Below are positions 14,620 through 24,298 of a stretch of 51,046 nucleotides of DNA, piece by piece. The stretch comes from Paludibacteraceae bacterium (lineage in GTDB: Bacteria > Bacteroidota > Bacteroidia > Bacteroidales > Paludibacteraceae). The stretch lies in contig JAFGVV010000043.1 in assembly GCA_016937795.1 (NCBI GenBank), forward strand, positions 1 through 51,046, read 5' to 3'. The notes under the pieces were generated by a model that was not told where the DNA came from, searched no databases, and saw nothing but the letters and a program-made list of their open reading frames with translations. The position numbers were made by a program, and so were the translations under genes. The stretch's first letter is position 1. Each line of letters begins with the position of its first letter.

Positions 14620-17181
14620 ATGAAGAATATATTTAAAACATCAATGACCCGTGTAACTGTTTTGCTGACTGCATTGCTTTTCGGCCTGGCGTTTATGTCG
14701 TCGTGCGTGGATGAAAATCCTTATGATGACAATGAACCCGAATGGTTGGGTTCCAGTATTTACAATTATCTGCAATCGGCGGGACAATACAGCTATTATG
14801 TTCGAATGATTGAAGACCTCGGTTATAAGGAAGTGTTGAGCCTGACAGGTAGTAAAACTTTGTTTGTGGCTAAGGACAGTGCTTTTGTCGAGTTTTTTAA
14901 AAGTAATCAGTGGGGTGTGAAAACCTACGAAGAGCTTACTACGGCACAAAAACGTATGCTGTTTAAGTTTTCGATGATTAACAATGCTTATATCCTGAAA
15001 CGATTGGCAAACTACAACTCAGGAGGAAGCCTTTATGAGGGAACTGCGATGCGTCAGATGACCGAATTGCAGGCACTCGATACGCTTCCCCGCCTCAGTG
15101 GCGAACAGTTGCCAAGCAGTGAGTTTTGGAATTCCCGCCGCGATAATGGTATGTATCTGCTACGCGATAATACCGATTACCCGACAGTGTTTTTTACCCG
15201 CGAGTTTTTAGCAAAATATGGCATTAGCAACGATGATCTGGAGATGATGCTGAATATTAAGAATCGCGGTGCCGACGATGTGTATATCTTCAATAATAAA
15301 ATTATCGAGAGAGACATTACCTGTAAGAATGGCTATATTCACGTAATGCAGAGTGTGTTGATTCCGCCAACCAATATGGCTCAGTATATTCACGACAATC
15401 CGAATACAAAAATATTTTCGAAACTGCTCGATCGTTTCTGTGTACCTGTGTACGATGAAGCTAAGACTTTACAGTATAAAAGTCTGAATCCGTCTTTTAC
15501 AGATTCGATATTTACCAAACGCTATCTTGCCAGTCGTGGAGGTACAACAACTTTACCTTCGGGAAAAACCTCGCCAAATCTGCTGAGCTTCGATCCGGGT
15601 TGGAACAGTTACAGTACGACGGCAGTAGAAGCCGATATGGCGGCTATGTTTGTACCTACCGATGATGCTATGATTAATTATTTTAATAGTGGTATTGGTG
15701 CCATTCTGAAAGAGCGTTTCGGGTCGTGGGACAGTGTGCCCGACGAAATTATTCTCCCGTTTCTTAAACGTCACATGCGTACTTCGTTTATCGAGTCGGT
15801 ACCCAGCAAGTTCGATAAAATGATTGATGCCGAAAATTACAGTCTCCCTGTTACTAAAAGTCATGTGGAAGGATCCTACACTGCAGTAAACGGACAGGTT
15901 TTTGTCACCAATTCGGTGTATCCTCCTGTGGATTATATCTCGGTGTACAGTCCGATACTCTTAAGCCGCAATTCGAAGATTATGAACTGGGCCATTAATA
16001 TCTCTGAAACCAGTGTGGATGGAACCCGTTTTGCATTTTATAAACTCTATCTGAACTCGCTTGTAAGTCGTTATAGTGTGTTTATCCCTACCGATGAGTA
16101 TTTTAGTAGCTATATCGATCCTATCGCTTATGGTCAGGATGTGCAGGGTATGCTTAAATTCTGGTACAACGATTTGACTAATGCGGTCAATGCCACAGCT
16201 TACTCCTACAACAAAACTTTAGGTGAGGTGGGCGACTCGGTAGCTGTGATTACTGATGCGGGCTTTATTAAAAACCGCTTGTGGAATATTCTCGACAGTC
16301 ATATTGTCATCGGTGATGTGGAAACCGGTAAAGGTTATTATATTACCAAAGCAAACGATATTATTCAGGTGTCGGGGGCAGGAAGTAGTATGGTGGTAAA
16401 AGGAGGCGGCGATATCGATTTTGGTACACAGTCAAATGTGGTGAATTTCTTCGATCAGTATAACGGAAAAACATATTTCCTCGATAAGCCTGTGCAGCCG
16501 GCACTTAAATCGGTTTATAAGGCTTTGAGCGATAATCCGGCATACGAAAAATTCTTCGAACTGCTATCGGGAGTGCCGGAGTCAAGCGTGAATCAAATTT
16601 TCGCTACTCAGGGAGTAGATAGTCGCATCCGGTTCTTCAATGCTTTCAGATATACGATTTATGTGCCTACAAACGATGCCGTGGATCAGGCGATTACTGA
16701 AGGTAGAATTAAGACATGGTCTGAAATCAATAATATTAGCGATGCAGAATTGCGTACTGCTGAAATCAATAAAATGGTGCGTTTTCTGAAATATCACTTT
16801 CAGGACAATGCTGTTTTCTTTGGTCAGTCGGTAAACGGATATTATCAGTCGGCTACCATTAAGGATGATAATTCGAAAACCCTTTTTGGTACAGCACGCA
16901 CAAAGTATCTGAAAATTGGTGTGAACGGAACAGCTTCGACAATGACACTCAGTGTGGATGCCAAAGAAGGAACGCCTGCCATAACAGCCAATGTGCTTAG
17001 TGGCAATGGATATTACAACAATGTGGTTGTGAAGGATTATATTTTCGGTCGATTGCCTTCGGCTTATAAAAATGTGGATGGTACAGGACCGACTACAGGT
17101 GTCGCTTTCAGCACATCGCTTGTCACTACATCAGCCTCGGCAGTAATTCACCAGATCGATAAATTCCTCACTTTTGAGTAA
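14620..17181 (+). CDS. Fasciclin-domain surface lipoprotein (four FAS1-like repeats)
   Basis: This 853-residue lipoprotein has a lipobox at Cys29 (AFMSSC). Four divergent FAS1 domains can be traced: ~40-245, ~250-440, ~460-630 and ~645-853. Each shows the FAS1 pattern of a phrase like LFVAKDSAFVEFF, AMFVPTDDAMINYF, SVFIPTDEYFSSY or TIYVPTNDAVDQA, then a helix with MLFKFSMINN-type sequence and a final VHV/IHQI strand. FAS1 domains mediate adhesion or carbohydrate binding in other systems. In Bacteroidota, fasciclin lipoproteins commonly sit next to SusC/SusD. Lying between a GH128-like enzyme and SusC, it probably helps bind glycan at the surface. The binding partner is not visible from the sequence. 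Confidence 0.8.
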   Translation: MKNIFKTSMTRVTVLLTALLFGLAFMSSCVDENPYDDNEPEWLGSSIYNYLQSAGQYSYYVRMIEDLGYKEVLSLTGSKTLFVAKDSAFVEFFKSNQWGVKTYEELTTAQKRMLFKFSMINNAYILKRLANYNSGGSLYEGTAMRQMTELQALDTLPRLSGEQLPSSEFWNSRRDNGMYLLRDNTDYPTVFFTREFLAKYGISNDDLEMMLNIKNRGADDVYIFNNKIIERDITCKNGYIHVMQSVLIPPTNMAQYIHDNPNTKIFSKLLDRFCVPVYDEAKTLQYKSLNPSFTDSIFTKRYLASRGGTTTLPSGKTSPNLLSFDPGWNSYSTTAVEADMAAMFVPTDDAMINYFNSGIGAILKERFGSWDSVPDEIILPFLKRHMRTSFIESVPSKFDKMIDAENYSLPVTKSHVEGSYTAVNGQVFVTNSVYPPVDYISVYSPILLSRNSKIMNWAINISETSVDGTRFAFYKLYLNSLVSRYSVFIPTDEYFSSYIDPIAYGQDVQGMLKFWYNDLTNAVNATAYSYNKTLGEVGDSVAVITDAGFIKNRLWNILDSHIVIGDVETGKGYYITKANDIIQVSGAGSSMVVKGGGDIDFGTQSNVVNFFDQYNGKTYFLDKPVQPALKSVYKALSDNPAYEKFFELLSGVPESSVNQIFATQGVDSRIRFFNAFRYTIYVPTNDAVDQAITEGRIKTWSEINNISDAELRTAEINKMVRFLKYHFQDNAVFFGQSVNGYYQSATIKDDNSKTLFGTARTKYLKIGVNGTASTMTLSVDAKEGTPAITANVLSGNGYYNNVVVKDYIFGRLPSAYKNVDGTGPTTGVAFSTSLVTTSASAVIHQIDKFLTFE

Positions 17182-17334
17182 AAGTAAGTAACAATATCAT
17201 AGCGTGTTCGGTAAAGCTCAACGATGACTTCATATCGGCACAATAACCTTAAAAAAGTATTAAGCACATGTGCTGTTGTTGGCGAAACGACAACTGATAC
17301 ATGCGACAACATTAAAATAAATAAATTTCAACGC

Positions 17335-20300
17335 ATGAAATCGAAAATTGCCATATTATTACTGTTGACAACGATATTGTTGCCTTTCAGAAGTATAGCT
17401 CAAAGTTCGGCTCAGGGATTTATCGTTCAGGGGCAGGTGACATCGAAAACCGATGGCGATCCTCTCATCGGGGTAAACGTATCTGAAATCGACGACAATA
17501 ACCGTGTGATCAATGGTACAATAACCGACTTCAACGGGCAGTTTGTGTTGAAGGTGAAGAGTTCGACCAATAGGCTTATTATAAGTTATATAGGTTTTAA
17601 TCGTCAGACAATAAAGATTGATAATCGCCGCAGGGTAAATGTGGCTCTTGTGGAAAGTGTTCAGACTATTAAAGCAGTGGAAGTAACAGCTACCCGAAAA
17701 AAAGATATGGGTGGAGGTTATTCAATTCCTACGCGTGAAATTGCCACAGCCATGCAGACCCTTGATATGAAGGAAATTGAAGGTGTACAGGTGGCTTCTA
17801 TCGACGATGCGCTACAAGGTCGAATAGCCGGTTTGGACATTGTGGGTAACTCAGGCGACCCCGGAAGTGGTTCGTCGATGCGTATTCGCGGGGTTACCTC
17901 TATTACCGGTTCGAGTGAGCCCCTTATTGTAGTGAATGGGGTGCCTTATGAGGTACAGGTGGACCCGACTTTCGACTTTGCCAATTCCAATCAGGAGCAA
18001 TATGCTAATATGCTGAGTATTAATCCTGATGATATTCTTGAGATTTCAGTATTGAAAGATGCCGCTGCTTCTGCCATTTGGGGCTCGAAAGGAGCAAACG
18101 GTGTGTTGATGATTACTACCAAAAGAGGTGTTTCGGGACCAATGCGTGTGGACTATACCTATCGTTACACACGTACCCGTCAGCCCGAAGGGATGAACAT
18201 GCTTTCGGGTGGTGGCTTTACCATGCTTATGAAAGAAGCATACTTTAATCCGGCTCAGGATCGCTCGGCCAGTGATATTGATGAGTATAACTACGATCAG
18301 AACTTTCCGGATTACGAAAACTTCAACAATGATACCGATTGGAGAAATGAAGTGATTCAGATTGGTAATATCAACGACCATTACCTGACCATATCGGGTG
18401 GGGGCGACCGTGCCAACTACCGTGTTTCGGGAGGTTATTATAAACAAAATGGTACTGTGATTGGGCAGGAGCTGACACGTATTTCATCGCGGGCTTATCT
18501 TGAATATCGCGTATCCGACCGTATCAAATTTATTTCCGAGTTTTCGCTCACAAATACAGTAAACTATCGTAATTACTCCAACCTGTTGGATATTGCATAC
18601 CGAAAAATGCCTAACGTAAGTGTGTATGCACAGGATTTGAATGGTAATAATACGGGTGCTTTTTTTAATGTGTCGCGTACTTCCACCTTGCACCCTGCAC
18701 AACGTGGCTTGGGTAATCCAGTAGCCATTGCCAAATTAGCATTAAACAAACTCGAGTCGTTCCGCGTACTGCCTACATTCCGTTTGCAATACGACCTGCT
18801 CGATCCCGCAAAACATATGTTGCGCTACAATATGTATGTTTCGTTTGACATCAATAATAATAAAACCACACAGTTTATGCCACAGGAAGTTTCAAATCTT
18901 GTCTGGTCGGATAAAGGCGTAAACCGTGCGTTTAATGATGATGGTGAAGGTCTGACAATTTATGCAGATAATAATATTGCTTTTCAACCGACTTTTAGCA
19001 ATAAAGACCATAGCTTACTGCTTTACGGGTCGTTTCAGATAAATACAGGTACAGCCTCGAATCAAAATATGTCAACGTATTCGCTTCCTTCGGGTCAGAT
19101 TATCGATGCTTCAAACTTTGGTTATCTTGATGGAGCCGGTACCGGTAATTCGCAATGGCGTTCGATGGCAGTAATGGCACGCGGACACTATGCCTACAAA
19201 GGTAAATACATTATTGATGGTACTTTCCGTCGCGATGGTAGTACCAAGTTTGGTGATGGCAATAAGTTTGGTAATTTCCCGGGTATCTCTCTTAAATGGA
19301 TTGTTTCCGACGAGGAATTTATGGAGCCTACATCGAAGTGGCTCAGTATGCTGGCTTTACGTCCTGCATGGGGTATCAGTGGTAATCAACCTAGGTCTGA
19401 ATATCTACATTTTAGTCGTTACGATAATTACGGATCATATATCGATATGGCAGCTGTTCGTCCTGTGTCCCTGCGTTTGAATAATCTGAAATGGGAAACC
19501 ACCAAATCGTTCAACTATGGTCTCGATTTAGGGCTTTTCGAAGATAAATACGTGTTCGACATAAATTTATACAACAAGCGTACTGAAGATTTGCTTTTTC
19601 CCAATGTGGCTATCTCAAATATTTCAGGTTTTGGTGCTCTTTCGTATATCAACGGAGGTGTGATGCTCAACGATGGTTGGGAGGTGAATTTTTACGCCAA
19701 CCGTTTTATTCGTACCAAGGATTTTAGTGTGGATTTTCGTTTCAATCTTTCGAACTATCGAAACGTGCTTGAAAGCCTGAATCAGACCTTACTCGATAGT
19801 TATAATGGTGATTTTAATTTTCAAAACGGTTCGTATCTTACACGCGTACAACCCGGAAATTCGTTCGGTTCAATTTATGGATTTAAATACAATGGCGTTT
19901 ATCAGTACGATCAGTACGAGGTGGGAGTAAGTGACGAAATAGGGCAGGCACCTGTAGCCCGTGATCGCAACGGTGATGTAATTTTGGATCAGAATGGTGA
20001 GCCGCGTTCTATGTATTTTGCTTACGGTCACGAAAGTCAGTACCGTTTCAGAGGTGGCGATGCCTATTACGAAGATGTGAACCGCGATGGTAGCATTGAT
20101 CAGCTCGATATTGTGTATCTGGGTAATAGCAATCCTAAAGTGAATGGTGGTTTTGGACCAACCTTCCGTTATAAAAGTTTTTCGCTCAATATGTTCTTCA
20201 ATTTCCGTTTGGGCAATAAAATTATCAATGCTGCCCGTATGAATGCCGAGAATATGTATTATGATAATAATCAGAGTTCTGCTGTAAACTGGCGCTGGCG

Positions 20301-20631
20301 CAAAGATGGAGATATTACAGATATGCCCCGTGCGCTTCACAACTATGGATACAACTGGCTCGGTAGCGACCGCTATGTGGAAGATGGATCATTTCTCAGG
20401 TTCAAATATATGACATTCAACTATTCGGTTCCGGGCGATTGGTTGAAAAAGTTCAATGTGAACAAGTTAAGCATGTATCTTACTTTCAATAATATATTTG
20501 TACTTACCAAATATACCGGTGTCGATCCTGAAGTGGGTTATGGAAGTCTTGGCAACGGAGGTTTAAGTATCGATAATTCGAGTACACCTCGTAGTAAAGA
20601 CGTTACAATGGGAGTGTCAATAGGATTCTAA
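17335..20631 (+). CDS. SusC-like TonB-dependent outer-membrane transporter (first pair)
   Basis: This 1098-residue TonB-linked porin of the SusC/RagA type imports oligosaccharides together with the following SusD. It has a signal peptide ending SIAQ, a carboxypeptidase-D-like N-terminal domain (~30-105), a plug with RIRGVTSITGSSEPLIVVNG and VLKDAAASAIWGSKGANGV, then a long beta-barrel ending VTMGVSIGF with a terminal Phe. The ATG at 17335 gives a normal signal (MKSKIAILLLLTTILLP). The upstream ATG at 17224 adds 37 residues with no signal character. The SusD gene starts 20 bases downstream. The substrate is inferred from the locus to be a beta-glucan. Confidence 0.93.
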   Translation: MKSKIAILLLLTTILLPFRSIAQSSAQGFIVQGQVTSKTDGDPLIGVNVSEIDDNNRVINGTITDFNGQFVLKVKSSTNRLIISYIGFNRQTIKIDNRRRVNVALVESVQTIKAVEVTATRKKDMGGGYSIPTREIATAMQTLDMKEIEGVQVASIDDALQGRIAGLDIVGNSGDPGSGSSMRIRGVTSITGSSEPLIVVNGVPYEVQVDPTFDFANSNQEQYANMLSINPDDILEISVLKDAAASAIWGSKGANGVLMITTKRGVSGPMRVDYTYRYTRTRQPEGMNMLSGGGFTMLMKEAYFNPAQDRSASDIDEYNYDQNFPDYENFNNDTDWRNEVIQIGNINDHYLTISGGGDRANYRVSGGYYKQNGTVIGQELTRISSRAYLEYRVSDRIKFISEFSLTNTVNYRNYSNLLDIAYRKMPNVSVYAQDLNGNNTGAFFNVSRTSTLHPAQRGLGNPVAIAKLALNKLESFRVLPTFRLQYDLLDPAKHMLRYNMYVSFDINNNKTTQFMPQEVSNLVWSDKGVNRAFNDDGEGLTIYADNNIAFQPTFSNKDHSLLLYGSFQINTGTASNQNMSTYSLPSGQIIDASNFGYLDGAGTGNSQWRSMAVMARGHYAYKGKYIIDGTFRRDGSTKFGDGNKFGNFPGISLKWIVSDEEFMEPTSKWLSMLALRPAWGISGNQPRSEYLHFSRYDNYGSYIDMAAVRPVSLRLNNLKWETTKSFNYGLDLGLFEDKYVFDINLYNKRTEDLLFPNVAISNISGFGALSYINGGVMLNDGWEVNFYANRFIRTKDFSVDFRFNLSNYRNVLESLNQTLLDSYNGDFNFQNGSYLTRVQPGNSFGSIYGFKYNGVYQYDQYEVGVSDEIGQAPVARDRNGDVILDQNGEPRSMYFAYGHESQYRFRGGDAYYEDVNRDGSIDQLDIVYLGNSNPKVNGGFGPTFRYKSFSLNMFFNFRLGNKIINAARMNAENMYYDNNQSSAVNWRWRKDGDITDMPRALHNYGYNWLGSDRYVEDGSFLRFKYMTFNYSVPGDWLKKFNVNKLSMYLTFNNIFVLTKYTGVDPEVGYGSLGNGGLSIDNSSTPRSKDVTMGVSIGF

Positions 20632-20651
20632 CAATATTATATACGACGATA

Positions 20652-22256
20652 ATGAAAAGAAAAATATCAATACTGGTTATATCTGTGCTGCTAATGTTTG
20701 GTGTGTCGGGCTGCTCCGATTGGCTCGACCTGCGCCCCAACAGTCAGATTATTTTGGATGAGTTCTGGCAATCGGAACAGGATGTGGAGTCGGTACTGTC
20801 TACCTGTTATCGCGCACTTACCGAAGATGCAGTAGTGTATCGCATGATAGTGTGGGGTGAGCTCCGTTCTGACAATATGGTACCCGGAAGTGGATTCCCT
20901 TTCGAGCGTAGAGACATGGACCGTATTCTGCAGGGCGATATTTTGTCGACCAATGCTTATGCCAACTGGGGTGCCTTCTATAGTGTGATAAATTATTGTA
21001 ATACGCTGATACATTATGCTCCGGATGTGGTGAACAGAGATGATAACTTTACGCAGGGCGACCTCAACCGTGTGTTGGCCGAAGCACGGGCTATCAGAGC
21101 TGTGTCATATTTCTACTTAGTGCGTGCTTTTAAGGAAGTGCCCTGGGTGGAAGAGCCAAGTATCGACGATACAAAGGACTATACACAGGCAAAGAATACT
21201 GAGCGTTTCCTTATCGATAAAATTATCGGGGATTTGCTTGAGGCCCGCAAATATGCCCGTACTGATTATGGTCGTGTGGAATATAACAAAGGTCGTATTA
21301 CCCTCAATGCCGTAAATGCTATTCTGGCTGATGTATATCTTTGGGATGAGCAGTACCAAAACAGTGTGGATGCCTGCGATCAGGTACTCGCCGACAAAAA
21401 TCTGAAACTGGTAAACAGCGATTTTTATTATACCCGTGTGTTTTATAACGGCAATTCTACCGAAAGTATTTTCGAACTTCAGTTTAGCGAAAATGTGCAA
21501 AAGAACAATCCTGTATTTGAGCTTTATGGTTCATCAGGGTTAATAAGTGGAGAAGTGTCTTTTCCGGCGACCCTCGCATATAACCCTGAGGAAACCGATC
21601 TGACGAAGAATACAGGAACTTACAGCCCTTTTAACTTTAAGGTAAGCACTACTGTTATTGAGTCGGTAAACGATTTTCGTGCAAAGGATTCGTATAATCT
21701 TTCCACTTCGGCAACAGGTAAGTATTATATCTTTAAATACGCCGGAATGAATCGTGTCGAAACAGCTGTGGGTGGCGACCCCAAAAGTACTTATCGATAC
21801 AGAGTGACTACCCCGAACTGGATTTTATATCGCCTTTCCGATATTATGCTTATGAAAGCTGAGGCCTTAGTGCAGCTCGAAGGCGAGCAAAACAATAAAA
21901 ATGCAATTGAGCTGGTTAATAATACTTATTTGCGTTCCAACTTAAGCGATTCGTTGAGAATCGTAAATTATCAGTCGAAAAATGACCTCGAAATGTTAGT
22001 GATGCGCGAACGTCAGCGCGAGTTGCTTTTCGAAGGTAAACGCTGGTTCGACCTGGTGCGTATGGCTCGCCGCGAAAAATCGACTTCGATGCTGAATCAG
22101 TTTGTCGAAAGTAAAGCCACCGGAACCACCAATTCACTGGGAGCACCTGTGCTCGATGCTATGTACATGCCTATTTCGCGCTCGGAGCTTGAGGCGAACA
22201 AAAAGCTCGAACAAAATCCGTATTATGCTGAAACAGGAAGTTCTTCTGAACGTTAG
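20652..22256 (+). CDS. SusD/RagB-like glycan-binding lipoprotein (first pair)
   Basis: This 534-residue outer-membrane lipoprotein has Cys21 in GVSGCSDWLDLRP, the classic SusD start. Helical TPR-like segments (EARAIRAVSYFYLVRAFKEV) and the conserved C-terminal stretch (MRERQRELLFEGKRWFDLVR) are present. It forms a lid over its SusC partner and binds glycan at the surface. The 20-base spacing after SusC implies coupled expression. No abnormal features are seen. Confidence 0.93.
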   Translation: MKRKISILVISVLLMFGVSGCSDWLDLRPNSQIILDEFWQSEQDVESVLSTCYRALTEDAVVYRMIVWGELRSDNMVPGSGFPFERRDMDRILQGDILSTNAYANWGAFYSVINYCNTLIHYAPDVVNRDDNFTQGDLNRVLAEARAIRAVSYFYLVRAFKEVPWVEEPSIDDTKDYTQAKNTERFLIDKIIGDLLEARKYARTDYGRVEYNKGRITLNAVNAILADVYLWDEQYQNSVDACDQVLADKNLKLVNSDFYYTRVFYNGNSTESIFELQFSENVQKNNPVFELYGSSGLISGEVSFPATLAYNPEETDLTKNTGTYSPFNFKVSTTVIESVNDFRAKDSYNLSTSATGKYYIFKYAGMNRVETAVGGDPKSTYRYRVTTPNWILYRLSDIMLMKAEALVQLEGEQNNKNAIELVNNTYLRSNLSDSLRIVNYQSKNDLEMLVMRERQRELLFEGKRWFDLVRMARREKSTSMLNQFVESKATGTTNSLGAPVLDAMYMPISRSELEANKKLEQNPYYAETGSSSER

Positions 22257-22298
22257 TAACGATAATTATTTAGTAACGATTTTTCTAATGTAATAGCC

Positions 22299-24182
22299 AT
22301 GAAACAGAAATTTATTATATTTATTGCTGCACTGTCAATACTGGGCTCAACCCTGGTCTCGTGCGATGCCGACAAGGTGGATAATCTCTACACCTTCACC
22401 GATAAAATGCTTGGCCAGTATCTTCGCGATACCACAGAGTATTCCGAATTTGTTCGCTTGCTCGACACTACAAAGGTCATTGGGTTGTTGAACTCATACG
22501 GTAGTTATACCGTGTTTGCTCCCGGAAACGATGCTATGCATGAGTTTTACGCTTTAAAAGGTAAAAACTCTTTGGCTGATTTTTCGCTCGATTCATTGCG
22601 ACTGATTGCTTACGACCATATAATTAATGGTTCTACCATTACCTATAATTATTTCAACGATGGCCGTTTGGGTGAAATGACTATGAGCGACCGTTATATT
22701 TCCATTTCATTCGTCGAAGGTAAGATAGGCTTTGTAAATAAAACATCAGAGATTTTGTCGAAAGATATTCTGGTGCACAATGGGGTTATTCACCAAATCA
22801 GTGAAGTGATAAATCCTACTAACTCAGGAATTGTGGAGGCTATTTCAAAAGACTCGTCGTTTACAATTTTTTATGAAGCCTTAATGGCTACTGCCTTAGC
22901 CGAGAAGCTTTTGAAGGATAAAGATGATGGTTATGATCCGGATGATTACAAGGATCTGATTAGCACCCCTAAGGAACAAAACCAATGGTTCTATCACGAA
23001 ATTCCTACTGCCCGTAAATATGGCTTTACAGTGCTGATGGAAAGTGATGAAACTATGCGTGCCAATAATATTAATAATATCGACGATCTGAAAGCATTTG
23101 CTGCCTCGGTGTACGATGATATATACCCTGAAGATGCAGGGATTTCCGACATCAAAGATCGCCACAATAGCTTGAATAGGTTTATTGCATATCACATTAT
23201 CGAAAAGCAACTTAGTTATACACGTTTTATCGATGCATATGCAACCGAACATATGATAGATAATCGCGATATGTACGAATATATTGAGACTTTGTGCCCT
23301 AATACATTGATGGAAGTGAAAAAAGATCGCCTGGCTAACAAAACCAATCTGATTAATTTTATTCCCGAGTCAGGTCGTGTCATTAATATATCAGATGTGA
23401 ACTTCGATCGCGATGCCACCAATGGTGTATATCACGAAATTGATGGAATGTTGGTTTATGATAGAGAGGTGGATAATATGTTGTCGGGCAAGCGTTTACG
23501 TTTCGATTCGTCGAGTTTCTTTGCCGAACTCACTAATAATAATATGCGCGGGCGTGGTACATTTAAATCTGCCTCGCAACAGAATCTTCATTTTCAGATA
23601 CCAAGGGGTTATATTGAACGTATTAAAGCTTCGGAACAAACTGTAGTGGGCTATTTGTGCGGATATGATAAATTCCAGAATTATCAGGGCGACGAAATCT
23701 TTCTGAATGCAAGTGCGGGAAAGCTTTACGATTTCGAAATTTTGACTCCACCTATTCCTGCCGGTACATACGAGGTGCGTTTCGGTTATCTGACCAATGG
23801 AAAGCGTGGTGTGGCTCAGCTCTATTTCGATGGTATTCCATGTGGTGTTCCTCTGAATCTGAATAAATCGGCTACCGACAATGGTTATCAGGTACCCGGT
23901 TCAATTCCCGAAGATCCGGATGGTTTCGAAAACGACAAAATTATGCGTAACCAGGGTTATATGAAAGGTCCGGCTTGTTACAAAGTGCCTGTTCCCGGTT
24001 GGACTTCGGGAGCCAATGCACGTTATAGTAATTCTGTACTTCGACGTATTCTTGGTACATTTACTTTCACCGAAGCAGGTCACCACACATTTACTGTGAA
24101 GGGACTGAGTGGTGGTGAATTTATGTTCGACTATATGGAGTTTGTTCCTACAAGTGCCATCGAAACTGAAGATATATATTAG
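22299..24182 (+). CDS. Fasciclin-domain lipoprotein with C-terminal beta-sandwich
   Basis: This 627-residue lipoprotein has Cys22 (STLVSCDADKVD). Residues ~35-175 form a good FAS1 domain (YTVFAPGNDAMHEFY, then LVHNGVIHQISEVI). Residues ~178-400 form a second, more divergent one (FTVLMESDETMRANN, NGVYHEIDGMLVYD). The last ~220 residues are a separate beta-rich domain (PAGTYEVRFGYLTNGKRGVA, FTFTEAGHHTFTVKGLSGG) that looks like a jelly-roll carbohydrate-binding module. It follows SusD by 42 bases, in the place where SusE-type binding proteins are found, so a glycan-binding surface role is inferred. Confidence 0.78.
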   Translation: MKQKFIIFIAALSILGSTLVSCDADKVDNLYTFTDKMLGQYLRDTTEYSEFVRLLDTTKVIGLLNSYGSYTVFAPGNDAMHEFYALKGKNSLADFSLDSLRLIAYDHIINGSTITYNYFNDGRLGEMTMSDRYISISFVEGKIGFVNKTSEILSKDILVHNGVIHQISEVINPTNSGIVEAISKDSSFTIFYEALMATALAEKLLKDKDDGYDPDDYKDLISTPKEQNQWFYHEIPTARKYGFTVLMESDETMRANNINNIDDLKAFAASVYDDIYPEDAGISDIKDRHNSLNRFIAYHIIEKQLSYTRFIDAYATEHMIDNRDMYEYIETLCPNTLMEVKKDRLANKTNLINFIPESGRVINISDVNFDRDATNGVYHEIDGMLVYDREVDNMLSGKRLRFDSSSFFAELTNNNMRGRGTFKSASQQNLHFQIPRGYIERIKASEQTVVGYLCGYDKFQNYQGDEIFLNASAGKLYDFEILTPPIPAGTYEVRFGYLTNGKRGVAQLYFDGIPCGVPLNLNKSATDNGYQVPGSIPEDPDGFENDKIMRNQGYMKGPACYKVPVPGWTSGANARYSNSVLRRILGTFTFTEAGHHTFTVKGLSGGEFMFDYMEFVPTSAIETEDIY

Positions 24183-24298
24183 AATATGATTTATTATGAA
24201 TGTAACCAATATGCTGTACGCTTAGTGATTAAGTCGGGGATAAACAGCATATCAGTTTCAGACAATAAAACAGTACAATTATTTATACATTAAATATT